The position numbers were made by a program, and so were the translations under genes. Source: Acidobacteriota bacterium (GTDB taxonomy: Bacteria > Acidobacteriota > Vicinamibacteria > Vicinamibacterales > UBA2999). From it: a stretch of 64,000 nt of DNA. Under the pieces are notes generated by a model. That model saw only the letters and a list, made by a program, of their open reading frames with translations, was not told the DNA's origin and ran no database searches. Position 1 is the stretch's first letter; every line of letters begins with the position of its first letter. Of the stretch, positions 43,228 to 51,978 are shown piece by piece. Location: NCBI GenBank assembly GCA_020851565.1, contig JADZCN010000043.1, forward strand, positions 1-64,000, written 5' to 3'.

Positions 43228-44571
43228 TCAGGCGCTCTCGCTGGTGAAGAACTGGCGCACGCGATCGGCTGCGGCCTGCGTGGAGAAGATCAGGATGCGG
43301 TCGGCGGCCCGGACGACATCGTCGCCCCGGGGCACGATCGCGCGATCGCCGCGCAGGATGGCCGCGACAATGGCGTCCTCGGCCGTGCCGACGTCCTTCA
43401 GCGGCCGCGCGACGAACGTTGGGGAGACGGTGAGCTCGAAGACGCGCGCCTCGCCGTGCTCGACCACGGCCAGCAGGCTCGACGCGCCGCCGGTGATCTG
43501 GTGCAGGATGGACGCGACGGCCGCCCCGCGCGCCGAGATCGCCACGTCGATGCCCACCCGCTCGAAGAGCCGGAGGTTCGCCGGCCGGCCCACGCGCGTG
43601 ATCACCTTGGGCACGCCCAGCTGCCGGCCGAGGAGCGAGGCGAGCAGGTTGCGCTCGTCGTTGTCGATGACCGAGACCAGCACGTCGCTCCGGCCGACGT
43701 TCTCGGATTCGAGGAACTCCAGGTCGGTGCCGTCGCCGTTGAGGACGAGCGTTCGCGTCAGGGATGCCGCCAGCAGGGCGCCGCGATCGGCGTCCCGCTC
43801 GAGGATGCGGAGGTTGACCGAGGGGACGTGCTCCAGTCGCTGGGCCAGCTGCAGGCCGACGTCGCCGCCGCCGATGATGGTGACGTGCAGGTGCCCGCCG
43901 CCGCGCCCCGGGTGCACCAGCGTCTCGACGGCGTGCATCGCATCGGGGGTGCCCATGACGACGACCTTGTCGCCAGCCTCGAGCCGTGTCGTGCCCCGCG
44001 GGACGAAGATGCGGCCCCCGCGCTTGACGGCCACGATGAGCGATCCCCGGGGAAGGTGGAGGCCCCCGAGGGCCGTGGCCGTGAGCGGCGAGTGCTCGTC
44101 GAGGCGGTACTCGAGGAGGCGTACGATACCGCCCGCGAAGACCTCCGCGTCAATCGCGCCGGGCACCGTGACGATGCGCTCGATGTCGGCCGCCAGCTGC
44201 GCTTCGGGCCAGACCACGCGGTTGATACCGAAGGCACCCAGACCGCCGCCGTGTTCGGACGTGCCCAGGAACTCGGCGCGAGAGACGAGGCAGATGGTCT
44301 GGGGGTGTCCCAGGCGGTTGGCCAGCGCGCAGGCGACGATGTTGACCTCGTCCAGCCCGGTGGCCGCCACGAAGAAGTCGGCGCGATCGATGCCGGCCCT
44401 GGTGAGCACCTCCTCGCTGGTCCCGCTCCCGGCCAGGAACTCGACGTCCATCGACTGGAAGACGTCCGCGACGTCGGGATCGTGATCGATGACGAAGACT
44501 TCGTGGCTGGCGGCCAGGGCCCGGGCCAGCGACGACCCGACCTGCCCGCCGCCCGCGATGACGATGCGCAT
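43228..44571 (-). CDS. trkA: Trk potassium uptake regulator TrkA
   Basis: This 447-aa cytoplasmic protein has two RCK units, each with an NAD-binding Rossmann fold (RIVIAGGGQVGSSLARAL at residue 2 and HVTIIGGGDVGLQLAQRL near 230) and a TrkA-C domain. It gates TrkH in response to NADH/ATP. Typical length and arrangement. The 196-bp gap upstream separates it from the divergent cytochrome gene and should hold both promoters. Confidence 0.93.
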   Translation of the reverse strand: MRIVIAGGGQVGSSLARALAASHEVFVIDHDPDVADVFQSMDVEFLAGSGTSEEVLTRAGIDRADFFVAATGLDEVNIVACALANRLGHPQTICLVSRAEFLGTSEHGGGLGAFGINRVVWPEAQLAADIERIVTVPGAIDAEVFAGGIVRLLEYRLDEHSPLTATALGGLHLPRGSLIVAVKRGGRIFVPRGTTRLEAGDKVVVMGTPDAMHAVETLVHPGRGGGHLHVTIIGGGDVGLQLAQRLEHVPSVNLRILERDADRGALLAASLTRTLVLNGDGTDLEFLESENVGRSDVLVSVIDNDERNLLASLLGRQLGVPKVITRVGRPANLRLFERVGIDVAISARGAAVASILHQITGGASSLLAVVEHGEARVFELTVSPTFVARPLKDVGTAEDAIVAAILRGDRAIVPRGDDVVRAADRILIFSTQAAADRVRQFFTSESA

Positions 44572-44767
44572 GCAGACTCAGAGAATGGCGGCCGAAAGCG
44601 TAGCACGACCATGCCCGGAAATGAGGGGCGGCATAAGGAGACCTTAGGTTGCAATTGCCCACGCCTTGTGTGAGCATTCGGCACCCGGGCGGCGGGGTTC
44701 AGCCTGAACCGGAATCGAGGCCGCGCAACGGGAGTTACTTCAGACAGCGCCTGCAGGAGACGTGCGG

Positions 44768-45181
44768 ATGAGCCGATGGTGTGCGTGGGGATGGGGAGCG
44801 ATGGTGGCCGTGATGTGGCTGGGCCTCACCGCGTCGGCTGAACAGACGACGCCGAGGGCCGCGGCGGCCAAGCTGAAGAACCCGGTGGCGTCCAACGCCG
44901 CGTCCATCGCGACCGGCCAGCAGCTCTACCAGAAGTACTGCCGCTTCTGCCATGGCGCGACGGGCCGGGGTGACAGCCCCTCGGCGCCGAAGGACATGAA
45001 GCCCTCGAACCTCGCGGATGCCACGTGGGACCGCGGATCCACCGACGGCGAGATCTTCGTCGTCATCCAGGAAGGTGCGGGCCCCGACTACAAGATGAAG
45101 GGGCTCAAGGGCAAGGTCAGCGACCAGGACACCTGGCATCTCGTGAACTACGTCCGCAGCCTTGGCGGTGTCGCGAAATAG
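44768..45181 (+). CDS. Secreted monoheme cytochrome c
   Basis: This 137-aa cytochrome has a signal peptide (WGAMVAVMWLGLTASA) and a single haem site CRFCH near residue 60. The axial methionine is probably in DYKMKGLKG. AGGAGA lies 8 nt before the ATG. It is the first gene of the respiratory operon and plays the role of ActE or a soluble electron acceptor. Its end overlaps the start of the pentaheme gene. Confidence 0.9.
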   Translation: MSRWCAWGWGAMVAVMWLGLTASAEQTTPRAAAAKLKNPVASNAASIATGQQLYQKYCRFCHGATGRGDSPSAPKDMKPSNLADATWDRGSTDGEIFVVIQEGAGPDYKMKGLKGKVSDQDTWHLVNYVRSLGGVAK

Positions 45182-45803
45182 CCTCGGCGGCCGCCGGCTC
45201 GCCCTCCTTCTCCTGGTCGCGGCTGGCTGGGCGGCCGGGGTCGCCTGCAACGGCGCTGGCCGCGCGGAGCACCAGCAGGCCGCGCGCATGGCGCAGCCGT
45301 CGCGCTGGGGCACGCCGTCGGTGTTCACCACCGCCCATCGCTCGGCGGGCGAGGCGTTCCGAGCCTTCTTTGACATGCGGCCAGACGAGGTGGACCAGCC
45401 CGTGGCCTTCAGCCACCAGCTGCACCTCGAGAAGGAGCTGGTCTGCACGGACTGCCACGAGGGCGTGGAACGCGGTCCCGTGGCCGGCCTCCCCAGCGTG
45501 AACACCTGCCTGATCTGCCACTCGCAGATCGCGACGGACCGACCCATCATCCAGGAAATCACCGCGATGCAGGAAAAGGGCGTGGACCTCGCGTGGCGGC
45601 GGGTCTACGGCTACACGCGCGAAGCGCACGTGCGCTTCGAGCACGCGCCGCACATCCGCGCGGGCGTGGACTGCTCCACCTGCCACGGCGACATGAAGCA
45701 GCAGACCGTGGCCCGCCGCGTCGTGGAGATGGACATGGCGTTCTGCGTGAACTGCCACAAGGCGAAGCAGGCATCGAACGACTGCCTGACGTGCCATTTC
45801 TGA
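45168..45803 (+). CDS. Pentaheme cytochrome c lipoprotein (ActA-like)
   Basis: This 211-aa protein has five CxxCH haem motifs (CTDCH, CLICH, CSTCH, CVNCH, CLTCH) with extra histidines (FSHQLH, FEHAPH) that can serve as distal ligands. The signal ends GVAC, so it is probably a lipoprotein. It matches ActA of alternative complex III and class III cytochromes of related complexes. GTG at 45168 or TTG at 45162 can serve as start; both overlap the cytochrome gene. Confidence 0.88.
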   Translation: MSRNSLGGRRLALLLLVAAGWAAGVACNGAGRAEHQQAARMAQPSRWGTPSVFTTAHRSAGEAFRAFFDMRPDEVDQPVAFSHQLHLEKELVCTDCHEGVERGPVAGLPSVNTCLICHSQIATDRPIIQEITAMQEKGVDLAWRRVYGYTREAHVRFEHAPHIRAGVDCSTCHGDMKQQTVARRVVEMDMAFCVNCHKAKQASNDCLTCHF

Positions 45804-45819
45804 CGCGGCCTCGCCCCGG

Positions 45820-47973
45820 ATGACGCCCATGGATCGCCGACGGTTCCTCAAGGTCACCGCCATCACCGGCACCAGCGCCGCGCTGGCCAGCTGCGGGCAT
45901 CCCGAGAACCAGATCATCCGGTTCGTGCCCGAGGAAGAGCTCACGCCGGGCATCGCGGTGTGGAAGCCGAGCGTGTGCCCGCTGTGCAGCGCGGGCTGCG
46001 GCGTCATCGCCCGAGTGATGGACGGCGACGCCGAGGTGTTCCGGAACGGCCAGCCCGGCGTCACGCGCATGGGCCTCGCGCGAAAGCTCGAAGGCGATCC
46101 GGCCCACGCGGTGAGCCAGGGACGGCTCTGCGCGCGCGGGCAGGCGGCGCTGCAGGTCACCTACCACCCCGATCGCATCACGACGCCGCTCAGGCGCACC
46201 GGCGAGCGCGGCAACGGGGCCTTCCAGGAAGTGTCGTGGGACGAGGCCCTCGGCGAGCTCGTCTCGCGCATCGACGAACTCGTTGGCAAAGGCCAGGCCA
46301 GCGCCATCGCCTTCCTGGGCCGGCCGCGTCGCGGACAGCGGCAGGCGCTGGTGGGCGAGTTCCTGCGCGCGCTCGGCGCTCCCGCCCCAGTCTCGTTCGC
46401 GCTCTTCGACGATGGCGTGGCAAGGCACGCCAACGAGCTGAGCTTCGGCCGCTACCAGCTGCCCACGCTGGATCTCGCGCGCACGCGCTATCTCATCAAC
46501 TTCGGCGCCGACTTCCTTGGCACCTGGAACTCGCCGGTCGCACAGGGCGTGGCCTACGGCCGGATGCGCCAGGGCCAGCCGGGCGTGCGCGCCAAGTTCG
46601 TGCAGGTGGAGCCGCGCGTGTCGCAGACGGGCGCGAGCGCGGACGAGTGGGTCGTGGTCCGGCCTGGCACCGAAGGCGTCGTCGCCCTGGGACTCGCGCA
46701 CGTGATCATGCGCGAGGGCCTCCGTCCGGCGACGGCTGCCGGTCGGGCAGGCACGCTCGTGGACGGGTGGGCGGGCGGCCTTCCCCAGTTCACGCCTCAG
46801 GAAGTCGAGCGGCGCGCGGGCGTGACGGCGGAGCGCCTCGAGAGGCTGGCGAAGGAGTTCGTCACCTACGGCCCTTCCCTCGCCGTGATTGGCGGCGCGG
46901 CGCTCGCCCATGCCAACGGCGTCGTGCAGGCGCTGGCCGTCAACGCACTCAATGCGCTCGTCGGCAGCGTGGACGCGCCCGGTGGCATCTCCTTCATGCC
47001 AACGGAGGCACCGCCGGCACGGCCGGCGCGTTCACTCCGGGACCTGGTCAGCGCCTCCCCGCAGCTGCTCCTGGTCGACGAAGCCAATCCGGTGTTCGCG
47101 ACGCCCTCGGCCGCGCGCGTGGGCGAGGCGCTTCGGAACATCCCGTTCATCGCCTCGTTCGGGAGCTTCATCGACGACACCAGCGTGCTGGCGGATCTGA
47201 TCCTCCCGGATCACTCGTTCCTCGAGTCCTGGACCGAGTCGTCGCCGGAATCCGGCGCGATGGAGGCGGTCAGCATGACGGCACCGCCGGCCATGCGCCC
47301 GCTCTACGCAACGCGGGCCATGCCGGACGTGCTGCTGGAAGTGAGCCGGCGACTCAGCCGCCCTCTCGACCCGCCACTCCCCTGGCAGACCTTCGAAGAG
47401 GTCCTGCAGGCCCCGCCGGCCGCGGCGCCTGCAGCCCCCGCGCGTGCCGCGAGTGCCTCGCCCGTGACATGGGCCGACGCGCAGTTCGACGGGGATGCCG
47501 CCACCTATCCCTTCCACCTCCTGCCCTACGCCTCGCAGGCGCTGCACGACGGATCGCTCGCGCACCTGCCGTGGCTGCAGGAGCTGCCAGACCCGATGAC
47601 CACCGCGATGTGGTGCTCGTGGGTGGAGATCAACGCGCACACGGCCCGGCAGCTCGGCATCGCTCTGGGCGACATGGTGGAGGTGAGCTCCGCGCACGGC
47701 TCGGTACGGGCCCCGGCGGTGATCTCACCGGGCATCGGCCCTGAGGCCGTCGCGATGCCGGTGGGCCAGGGCCACGAGACGTTCACGCGCTACGCGAGCG
47801 GGCGCGGCGCGAACCCGATTCGCGTCCTCGCGCCCGTCGAGGAGCCGGCAACCGGCACGCTGGCCTGGTCGGCCACGCGCGTGAGGCTCGCGAGGGTGGG
47901 CGGGCCCGATGGCAGCCTGGTGCTCTTCGCCGGCGCCACGCGCGAGCGCCCGGACCACCACGGAAGAGGCTGA
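45820..47973 (+). CDS. Molybdopterin-oxidoreductase-family subunit (ActB N-terminal-like)
   Basis: This 717-aa protein has a Tat signal (DRRRFLKVTAITGTSAALASC). The N-terminal FeS site reads CPLCSAGCGV with a fourth cysteine at GRLCARG. The rest follows the molybdopterin oxidoreductase fold (GADFLGTWNSPV; ADLILPDHSFLESW) and the C-terminal dinucleotide-binding domain. In alternative complex III the equivalent part of ActB lacks the molybdenum cofactor; I cannot tell whether it is bound here. It is separate from the FeS subunit, which follows after 2 nt. Confidence 0.85.
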   Translation: MTPMDRRRFLKVTAITGTSAALASCGHPENQIIRFVPEEELTPGIAVWKPSVCPLCSAGCGVIARVMDGDAEVFRNGQPGVTRMGLARKLEGDPAHAVSQGRLCARGQAALQVTYHPDRITTPLRRTGERGNGAFQEVSWDEALGELVSRIDELVGKGQASAIAFLGRPRRGQRQALVGEFLRALGAPAPVSFALFDDGVARHANELSFGRYQLPTLDLARTRYLINFGADFLGTWNSPVAQGVAYGRMRQGQPGVRAKFVQVEPRVSQTGASADEWVVVRPGTEGVVALGLAHVIMREGLRPATAAGRAGTLVDGWAGGLPQFTPQEVERRAGVTAERLERLAKEFVTYGPSLAVIGGAALAHANGVVQALAVNALNALVGSVDAPGGISFMPTEAPPARPARSLRDLVSASPQLLLVDEANPVFATPSAARVGEALRNIPFIASFGSFIDDTSVLADLILPDHSFLESWTESSPESGAMEAVSMTAPPAMRPLYATRAMPDVLLEVSRRLSRPLDPPLPWQTFEEVLQAPPAAAPAAPARAASASPVTWADAQFDGDAATYPFHLLPYASQALHDGSLAHLPWLQELPDPMTTAMWCSWVEINAHTARQLGIALGDMVEVSSAHGSVRAPAVISPGIGPEAVAMPVGQGHETFTRYASGRGANPIRVLAPVEEPATGTLAWSATRVRLARVGGPDGSLVLFAGATRERPDHHGRG

Positions 47974-47975
47974 GG

Positions 47976-48683
47976 ATGGCACATCGTTGGGGCATGGTCG
48001 TGGATCTGGACCGGTGCACGGGCTGCGAGGCCTGTGTGACCGCCTGCCACGCGGAGAACAACATTCCCACCGTGGGTGCGGCCGAGGCCGCGCGCGGGCG
48101 GGCCATGCACTGGATTCGCGTGGAGCGCTACTGGGAGGGCGAGTTCCCCGAGGCACGCCTGACGTTCAGGCCGGTGCTGTGCCAGCAGTGCGACAACGCC
48201 CCCTGCGAGGCCGTCTGTCCCACCTACGCCAGCCACCAGACCGACGAGGGCCTGAACGCGCAGGTCTACAATCGGTGCATCGGCACGCGTTACTGCGCCA
48301 ACGCCTGCATGTACAACGTGCGGTTCTTCAATTTCTTCCACCCGCAGTGGGAGAAGCCGCTGCAACTGCAGCTGAACCCCGACGTCTCGCTGCGCGAGGC
48401 GGGCGTGATGGAGAAGTGCACGTTCTGCGTGCAGCGAATCAAGGCCGCCAAGTCCGAGGCCAGGGCCGAGGAGCGCGAGCTGGTGGACGGGGCGCTGCAG
48501 CCGGCGTGCGCGCAGGCCTGCCCCGCCGGCGCGCTCGTCTTCGGTGACCTGAACGATCCGGAGAGCCGCGTCGCGCGGCTGTCGGAGTCGCCCCGTGGCT
48601 CGAAGCTCCTCGAGGAGTACGGAGCCGAGCCCAAGATCACCTACCTCCAGCGGCAGGGGTGGCATGAACCGGACGCGCAATAA
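47976..48683 (+). CDS. Four-cluster [4Fe-4S] ferredoxin subunit (ActB C-terminal-like)
   Basis: This 235-aa protein has the cysteine pattern of DmsB/NrfC/ActB iron-sulfur proteins: CTGCEACVTACH, CQQCDNAPCEAVCP, RYCANACMYN, CTFCVQRI and CAQACP. It carries electrons from the quinol-oxidising membrane subunit to the haem subunit. The usual ActB is a fusion of this and the previous protein. It overlaps the NrfD gene by 20 nt. Confidence 0.9.
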   Translation: MAHRWGMVVDLDRCTGCEACVTACHAENNIPTVGAAEAARGRAMHWIRVERYWEGEFPEARLTFRPVLCQQCDNAPCEAVCPTYASHQTDEGLNAQVYNRCIGTRYCANACMYNVRFFNFFHPQWEKPLQLQLNPDVSLREAGVMEKCTFCVQRIKAAKSEARAEERELVDGALQPACAQACPAGALVFGDLNDPESRVARLSESPRGSKLLEEYGAEPKITYLQRQGWHEPDAQ

Positions 48684-50022
48684 CCCGCTGGCCGACGACC
48701 TCGTCCGCCCGCTCTTCCACACCTCCGTGTGGTTCTACGGCGCCGTGCTCGTGCTGGCCACGGTGGTGCTCGCGGGGGCGGCGGCATGGGGCTACCAGCT
48801 CTGGTACGGCATCGGCGTGGCGGGCATCAACTGGCCGGTGTTCTGGGGCTTCTACCTGACGAACTTCGTCTTCTGGATCGGCATCAGCCACGCGGGCACG
48901 CTCATCTCGGCCATCCTGCGCCTCGTGAACGCGAGGTGGCGCCGGCCGGTGACGCGCTGCGCCGAGGTCATCACCGTGTTTGCGCTGATGATCGGCGCCA
49001 TGTTCCCCATCATCCACCTGGGCCGCCCGTGGCTCGCCTTCTGGCTGGCCCCGTACCCCAGCGCGCGCGAGATCTGGCCGAACTTCCGCTCGCCGCTCGT
49101 GTGGGACTTCTTCGCCATCAACACCTACCTCACCGGCAGCCTCATGTTCCTGCTGCTGCCGATGATTCCCGACTTCGCGCTGGTGCGCGACCGGTCCACG
49201 GGCTGGCGCAGGCGCATCTACGGGGCGCTCGCCCTGGGGTGGCAGGGCACCACCAAGCAGTGGCACCGTCTCGAGTCGGGGATGCAGATCATGGCCATCG
49301 CCATCATCCCAGTGGCGGTCTCGGTGCACACGATCGTGTCGTTCGACTTCTCGATGGCCACGGTGCCCATGTGGCACTCGACGATCTTCGGGCCCTACTT
49401 CGTCGCCGGGGCCATCTTCAGCGGCATCGCGGCGCTCATCGTCGCGATGGCGGCGCTCCGCAAGCTCCTCCACCTCGAGGCCTACCTGCATCCCGTCCAC
49501 TTCGAGAACCTGGGCAAGCTCCTCCTCCTGATGAGCCTGCTCTGGGCCTACTTCGTCTTCGCCGAGCGGCTCACCGTCTGGTACGGGAACGAGCACTCCG
49601 AGATGGCGGTGTTCTGGGCGACGCAGCGCGGGGAGTACGCGCCGCTCTACTGGGCGATGGTGGTCTGCAACTTCGTGATCCCGTTCCCGATCCTGGCGCT
49701 CCGGCAGCTCCGGACCATTGCCGGCACGGTCGTCGCCTCCTTCGCCGTCCTCATCGGGATGTGGCTGGAGCGGTTCCTCATCATCGTGCCGTCGCTGGCG
49801 CACAAGCCGCTGCCCTACACCTGGGGTGACTACGCGCCGCAGCCCGTGGAGATCATCATCATGGTCGCCACCTTCGCGGCCATGATCCTGCTCTATATGC
49901 TGTTCTCGAAGTTCGTGCCCATCATCTCGATCTGGGAGATGAAGGTGGGCAACCAGCCGCATCCGCCCGTGGTGACCGAGGCGGAGGACGAGCTGGCAGG
50001 GCTGTGGAGGGCGCGCCCGTGA
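48664..50022 (+). CDS. NrfD/PsrC-type quinol-interacting membrane subunit (ActC-like)
   Basis: This 452-aa protein has about ten hydrophobic segments with NrfD-family features (WPVFWGFYLTNFVFWIGISHAGTLIS near residue 58; HLGRPWLAFWL; VVAVSVHTIVSFDFS in part). ActC is the site of quinol oxidation. It starts inside the preceding gene and its stop overlaps the DUF3341 gene by 4 nt, so the cluster is tightly coupled. Confidence 0.92.
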   Translation: MNRTRNNPLADDLVRPLFHTSVWFYGAVLVLATVVLAGAAAWGYQLWYGIGVAGINWPVFWGFYLTNFVFWIGISHAGTLISAILRLVNARWRRPVTRCAEVITVFALMIGAMFPIIHLGRPWLAFWLAPYPSAREIWPNFRSPLVWDFFAINTYLTGSLMFLLLPMIPDFALVRDRSTGWRRRIYGALALGWQGTTKQWHRLESGMQIMAIAIIPVAVSVHTIVSFDFSMATVPMWHSTIFGPYFVAGAIFSGIAALIVAMAALRKLLHLEAYLHPVHFENLGKLLLLMSLLWAYFVFAERLTVWYGNEHSEMAVFWATQRGEYAPLYWAMVVCNFVIPFPILALRQLRTIAGTVVASFAVLIGMWLERFLIIVPSLAHKPLPYTWGDYAPQPVEIIIMVATFAAMILLYMLFSKFVPIISIWEMKVGNQPHPPVVTEAEDELAGLWRARP

Positions 50023-50525
50023 AGGCCGTCTACGCGCTCTACACCGATCCCGACGCCGCCCAGTTGGCCGTGGATGCGCTCCGCGCCGAAGGCGTCGCCG
50101 AGCGCGACATCGTCGTGATGTCGTCGGAACCGTTCGAGGAGTACGAGTTCAGCCACCGCGACAAGGCCACGTGGCTGCACTGGATCGCGGGCGGAGGCGG
50201 GCTCCTGGGAATGTTCGCGGGCTACCTGCTGACAAGCACCACGCAGCAGCTCTGGCCGCTGGTGACGAGCGGCATGCCGATCGTCTCCACCTGGCCGAAC
50301 ACCATCATCGTCTTCGAGATGACGATGCTCGGGGCCATCCTGGCGACCGTCATCGCGCTGTTCGTCACGGCCAGCCTGCCCAGCCGCCTGTCGCAGCTCT
50401 ACGACAACGCCGTGACGCAGGGCTACATCCTCGTCGGCGTCGACGGGCCGTCGGACGAACTGGCCGCGCGCCTCGACCGCGCGCTGGCGTCGGTCGAGGG
50501 CGGGCAGGTGAAGTCCATCGCGTGA
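50019..50525 (+). CDS. DUF3341 (ActD-like) membrane subunit
   Basis: This 168-aa protein starts VKAVYALYTDPDAAQLAVDALR and has two membrane segments (HWIAGGGGLLGMFAGYLL and FEMTMLGAILATVIALFVTA), the DUF3341/ActD pattern. The GTG start forms a GTGA overlap and has GGAGG 8 nt upstream. It stabilises the quinol-oxidising complex. No ActE/ActF-like membrane genes follow, so this is a reduced version of alternative complex III or a related CISM-type enzyme. It ends the rightward operon. Confidence 0.88.
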   Translation: MKAVYALYTDPDAAQLAVDALRAEGVAERDIVVMSSEPFEEYEFSHRDKATWLHWIAGGGGLLGMFAGYLLTSTTQQLWPLVTSGMPIVSTWPNTIIVFEMTMLGAILATVIALFVTASLPSRLSQLYDNAVTQGYILVGVDGPSDELAARLDRALASVEGGQVKSIA

Positions 50526-50529
50526 GCGG

Positions 50530-51225
50530 TCAGTCCTCCTTCCAGGGGTTGTTGGCGAACACGGCCACCTCGGGCCATAGCACGCGGTGCGGCATGTCGA
50601 GCGCGGCCATGATCGTGGCCGCGATGTCCTCGGCGTAGAGCTTGTTGGGGTTGTTCCGCCCCGTCCGCCCGCCCCAGTTGGTCTGGACCTCGGACGGGCA
50701 CACCGAGATCACGCGGATGCCCAGGGGCCGGAGCTCGGCCTGCCAGCACTGGCTGATGCCGCGCACCGCCCACTTGCTGGCCGCGTAGGCCGTGCCCCGT
50801 GCCGCGCCCTTCATACCCGATGTGGAGGCGATGTTGACGATGTCGCCTTCGCCCTGCTGCTTCATCAGCGGCACGACGCGGTTGGAGATATCCACCAGGC
50901 CGAAGACGTTGGTGTCGAACATGGTCTTCATCCGGTCGATGTCCATCTCGCCAATCCCGGCCGCGTAGCCGAAGGCGGCGTTGTTGACGAGCACGTCGAT
51001 GCCGCCCATGCGGGCCTGGCAGGCCTCCACCGCCTTCTGGTTGTCGTCGCCGCTCGAGACATCGAGCCGCAGGCCGTGGGCGCCGGTTCCCTGCGCCACC
51101 TGCTCGATGAGCCGCGCGTCGCGCCCCGTGAACACCACCTGGTGCCCGGCCTTCCGCGCCAGCGCGACGACCGCCGCGCCGATGCCCTGGCTGCCGCCCG
51201 TAATCAGAAACCGTCGTCCCCCCAT
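50530..51225 (-). CDS. Short-chain dehydrogenase/reductase
   Basis: This 231-aa classical SDR has the NAD(P)-binding TGGSQGIGAAV motif (about 9-19), NNAAFGYAAG and the catalytic AYAASKWAVRG with a serine in IASTSGMKG. GGAGGG lies 4 nt before ATG. It is convergent with the respiratory operon 5 bp away. The substrate is unknown. It shares the gap holding the 40-bp palindrome with the divergent gene at 51430. Confidence 0.9.
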   Translation of the reverse strand: MGGRRFLITGGSQGIGAAVVALARKAGHQVVFTGRDARLIEQVAQGTGAHGLRLDVSSGDDNQKAVEACQARMGGIDVLVNNAAFGYAAGIGEMDIDRMKTMFDTNVFGLVDISNRVVPLMKQQGEGDIVNIASTSGMKGAARGTAYAASKWAVRGISQCWQAELRPLGIRVISVCPSEVQTNWGGRTGRNNPNKLYAEDIAATIMAALDMPHRVLWPEVAVFANNPWKED

Positions 51226-51255
51226 CGTCCCTCCAGTAGTCCCCATCCCCGTTGT

Positions 51256-51295
51256 GGGGACAGTCCCTGTGACAATTGTCACAGGGACTGTCCCC
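51256..51295. repeat. 40-bp perfect palindrome
   Basis: The left arm GGGGACAGTCCCTGTGACAA (51256-51275) is followed directly by its exact reverse complement to 51295. Just right of it, GTCCACCGTG is repeated (51297-51306 and 51316-51325) with a GACAAT-G-ATTGTC inverted pair between. It lies in the divergent gap between the dehydrogenase and the 51430 gene. Either a repetitive extragenic element or an operator. Confidence 0.85.
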
Positions 51296-51429
51296 CGTCC
51301 ACCGTGACAATGATTGTCCACCGTGGCGACACGACAGGCGGGGCGTGAGGGTCGGGGCGAGGAAACAGGCAGAAAGCGGCGTCCCTGGAAGGGCACGCAA
51401 CTTGCTCTCCACCTTGCCAGAGGTGGCCG

Positions 51430-51954
51430 ATGGGAACGCTGAGGGAACTACTGGCCAGCGATCATCGACAGACGCTGGAGTTCTTCTTCCTGGGGTTGCG
51501 GGAAGTCTCGGACCCCAACGTGGACCGGCAGGAGCTGCTCTACAACGCGAGCGTCCTGGCCCACTTCGCGCAGGTGTCCACGCGCGCGGGCGTGGACGTT
51601 CCGACGCCGGCCAGCCTCAGTGACGTCTTCGACCAGTTCGTCGTGGACACCAGCCTGCACGGCGACGGCGGCATGATGGAAACCGCCGGCGCGCAGTGCC
51701 TCCTGCTGGCGGGCTTCTTCGAGGACCAGATGCGGCAACGCCACAAGATTCGGTGGTACGCGGAGCTCGGCGCGGGCTTCTATCACCGCGCCGCAACCCG
51801 CGAGTCGACGGCGCAAAAGGCACGGCTGCTGGAAGGCATGGCGCAGCGGTTCGAGCCCTGGCGGCAACGGCATGCGCACCTTGGACGGGAGCTGCGCGAC
51901 CAGGCATACTTGCTGGCGCCATCGCCGTTCCCGCCCGACGTGATCACCGAGTGA
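51430..51954 (+). CDS. Hypothetical helical cytoplasmic protein
   Basis: This 174-aa protein starts TLRELLASDHRQTLEFFFLGLREV and is mainly helical, with no signal or membrane segment. The middle segment (DTSLHGDGGMMETAGAQCLLLAGFFEDQMRQRHKIRWY) is the best ordered. The family is not recognised. It is convergent with the ATPase-like protein at 51979. Confidence 0.65.
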   Translation: MGTLRELLASDHRQTLEFFFLGLREVSDPNVDRQELLYNASVLAHFAQVSTRAGVDVPTPASLSDVFDQFVVDTSLHGDGGMMETAGAQCLLLAGFFEDQMRQRHKIRWYAELGAGFYHRAATRESTAQKARLLEGMAQRFEPWRQRHAHLGRELRDQAYLLAPSPFPPDVITE

Positions 51955-51978
51955 AGGACGTGGCGGGGATCGGCGCCG

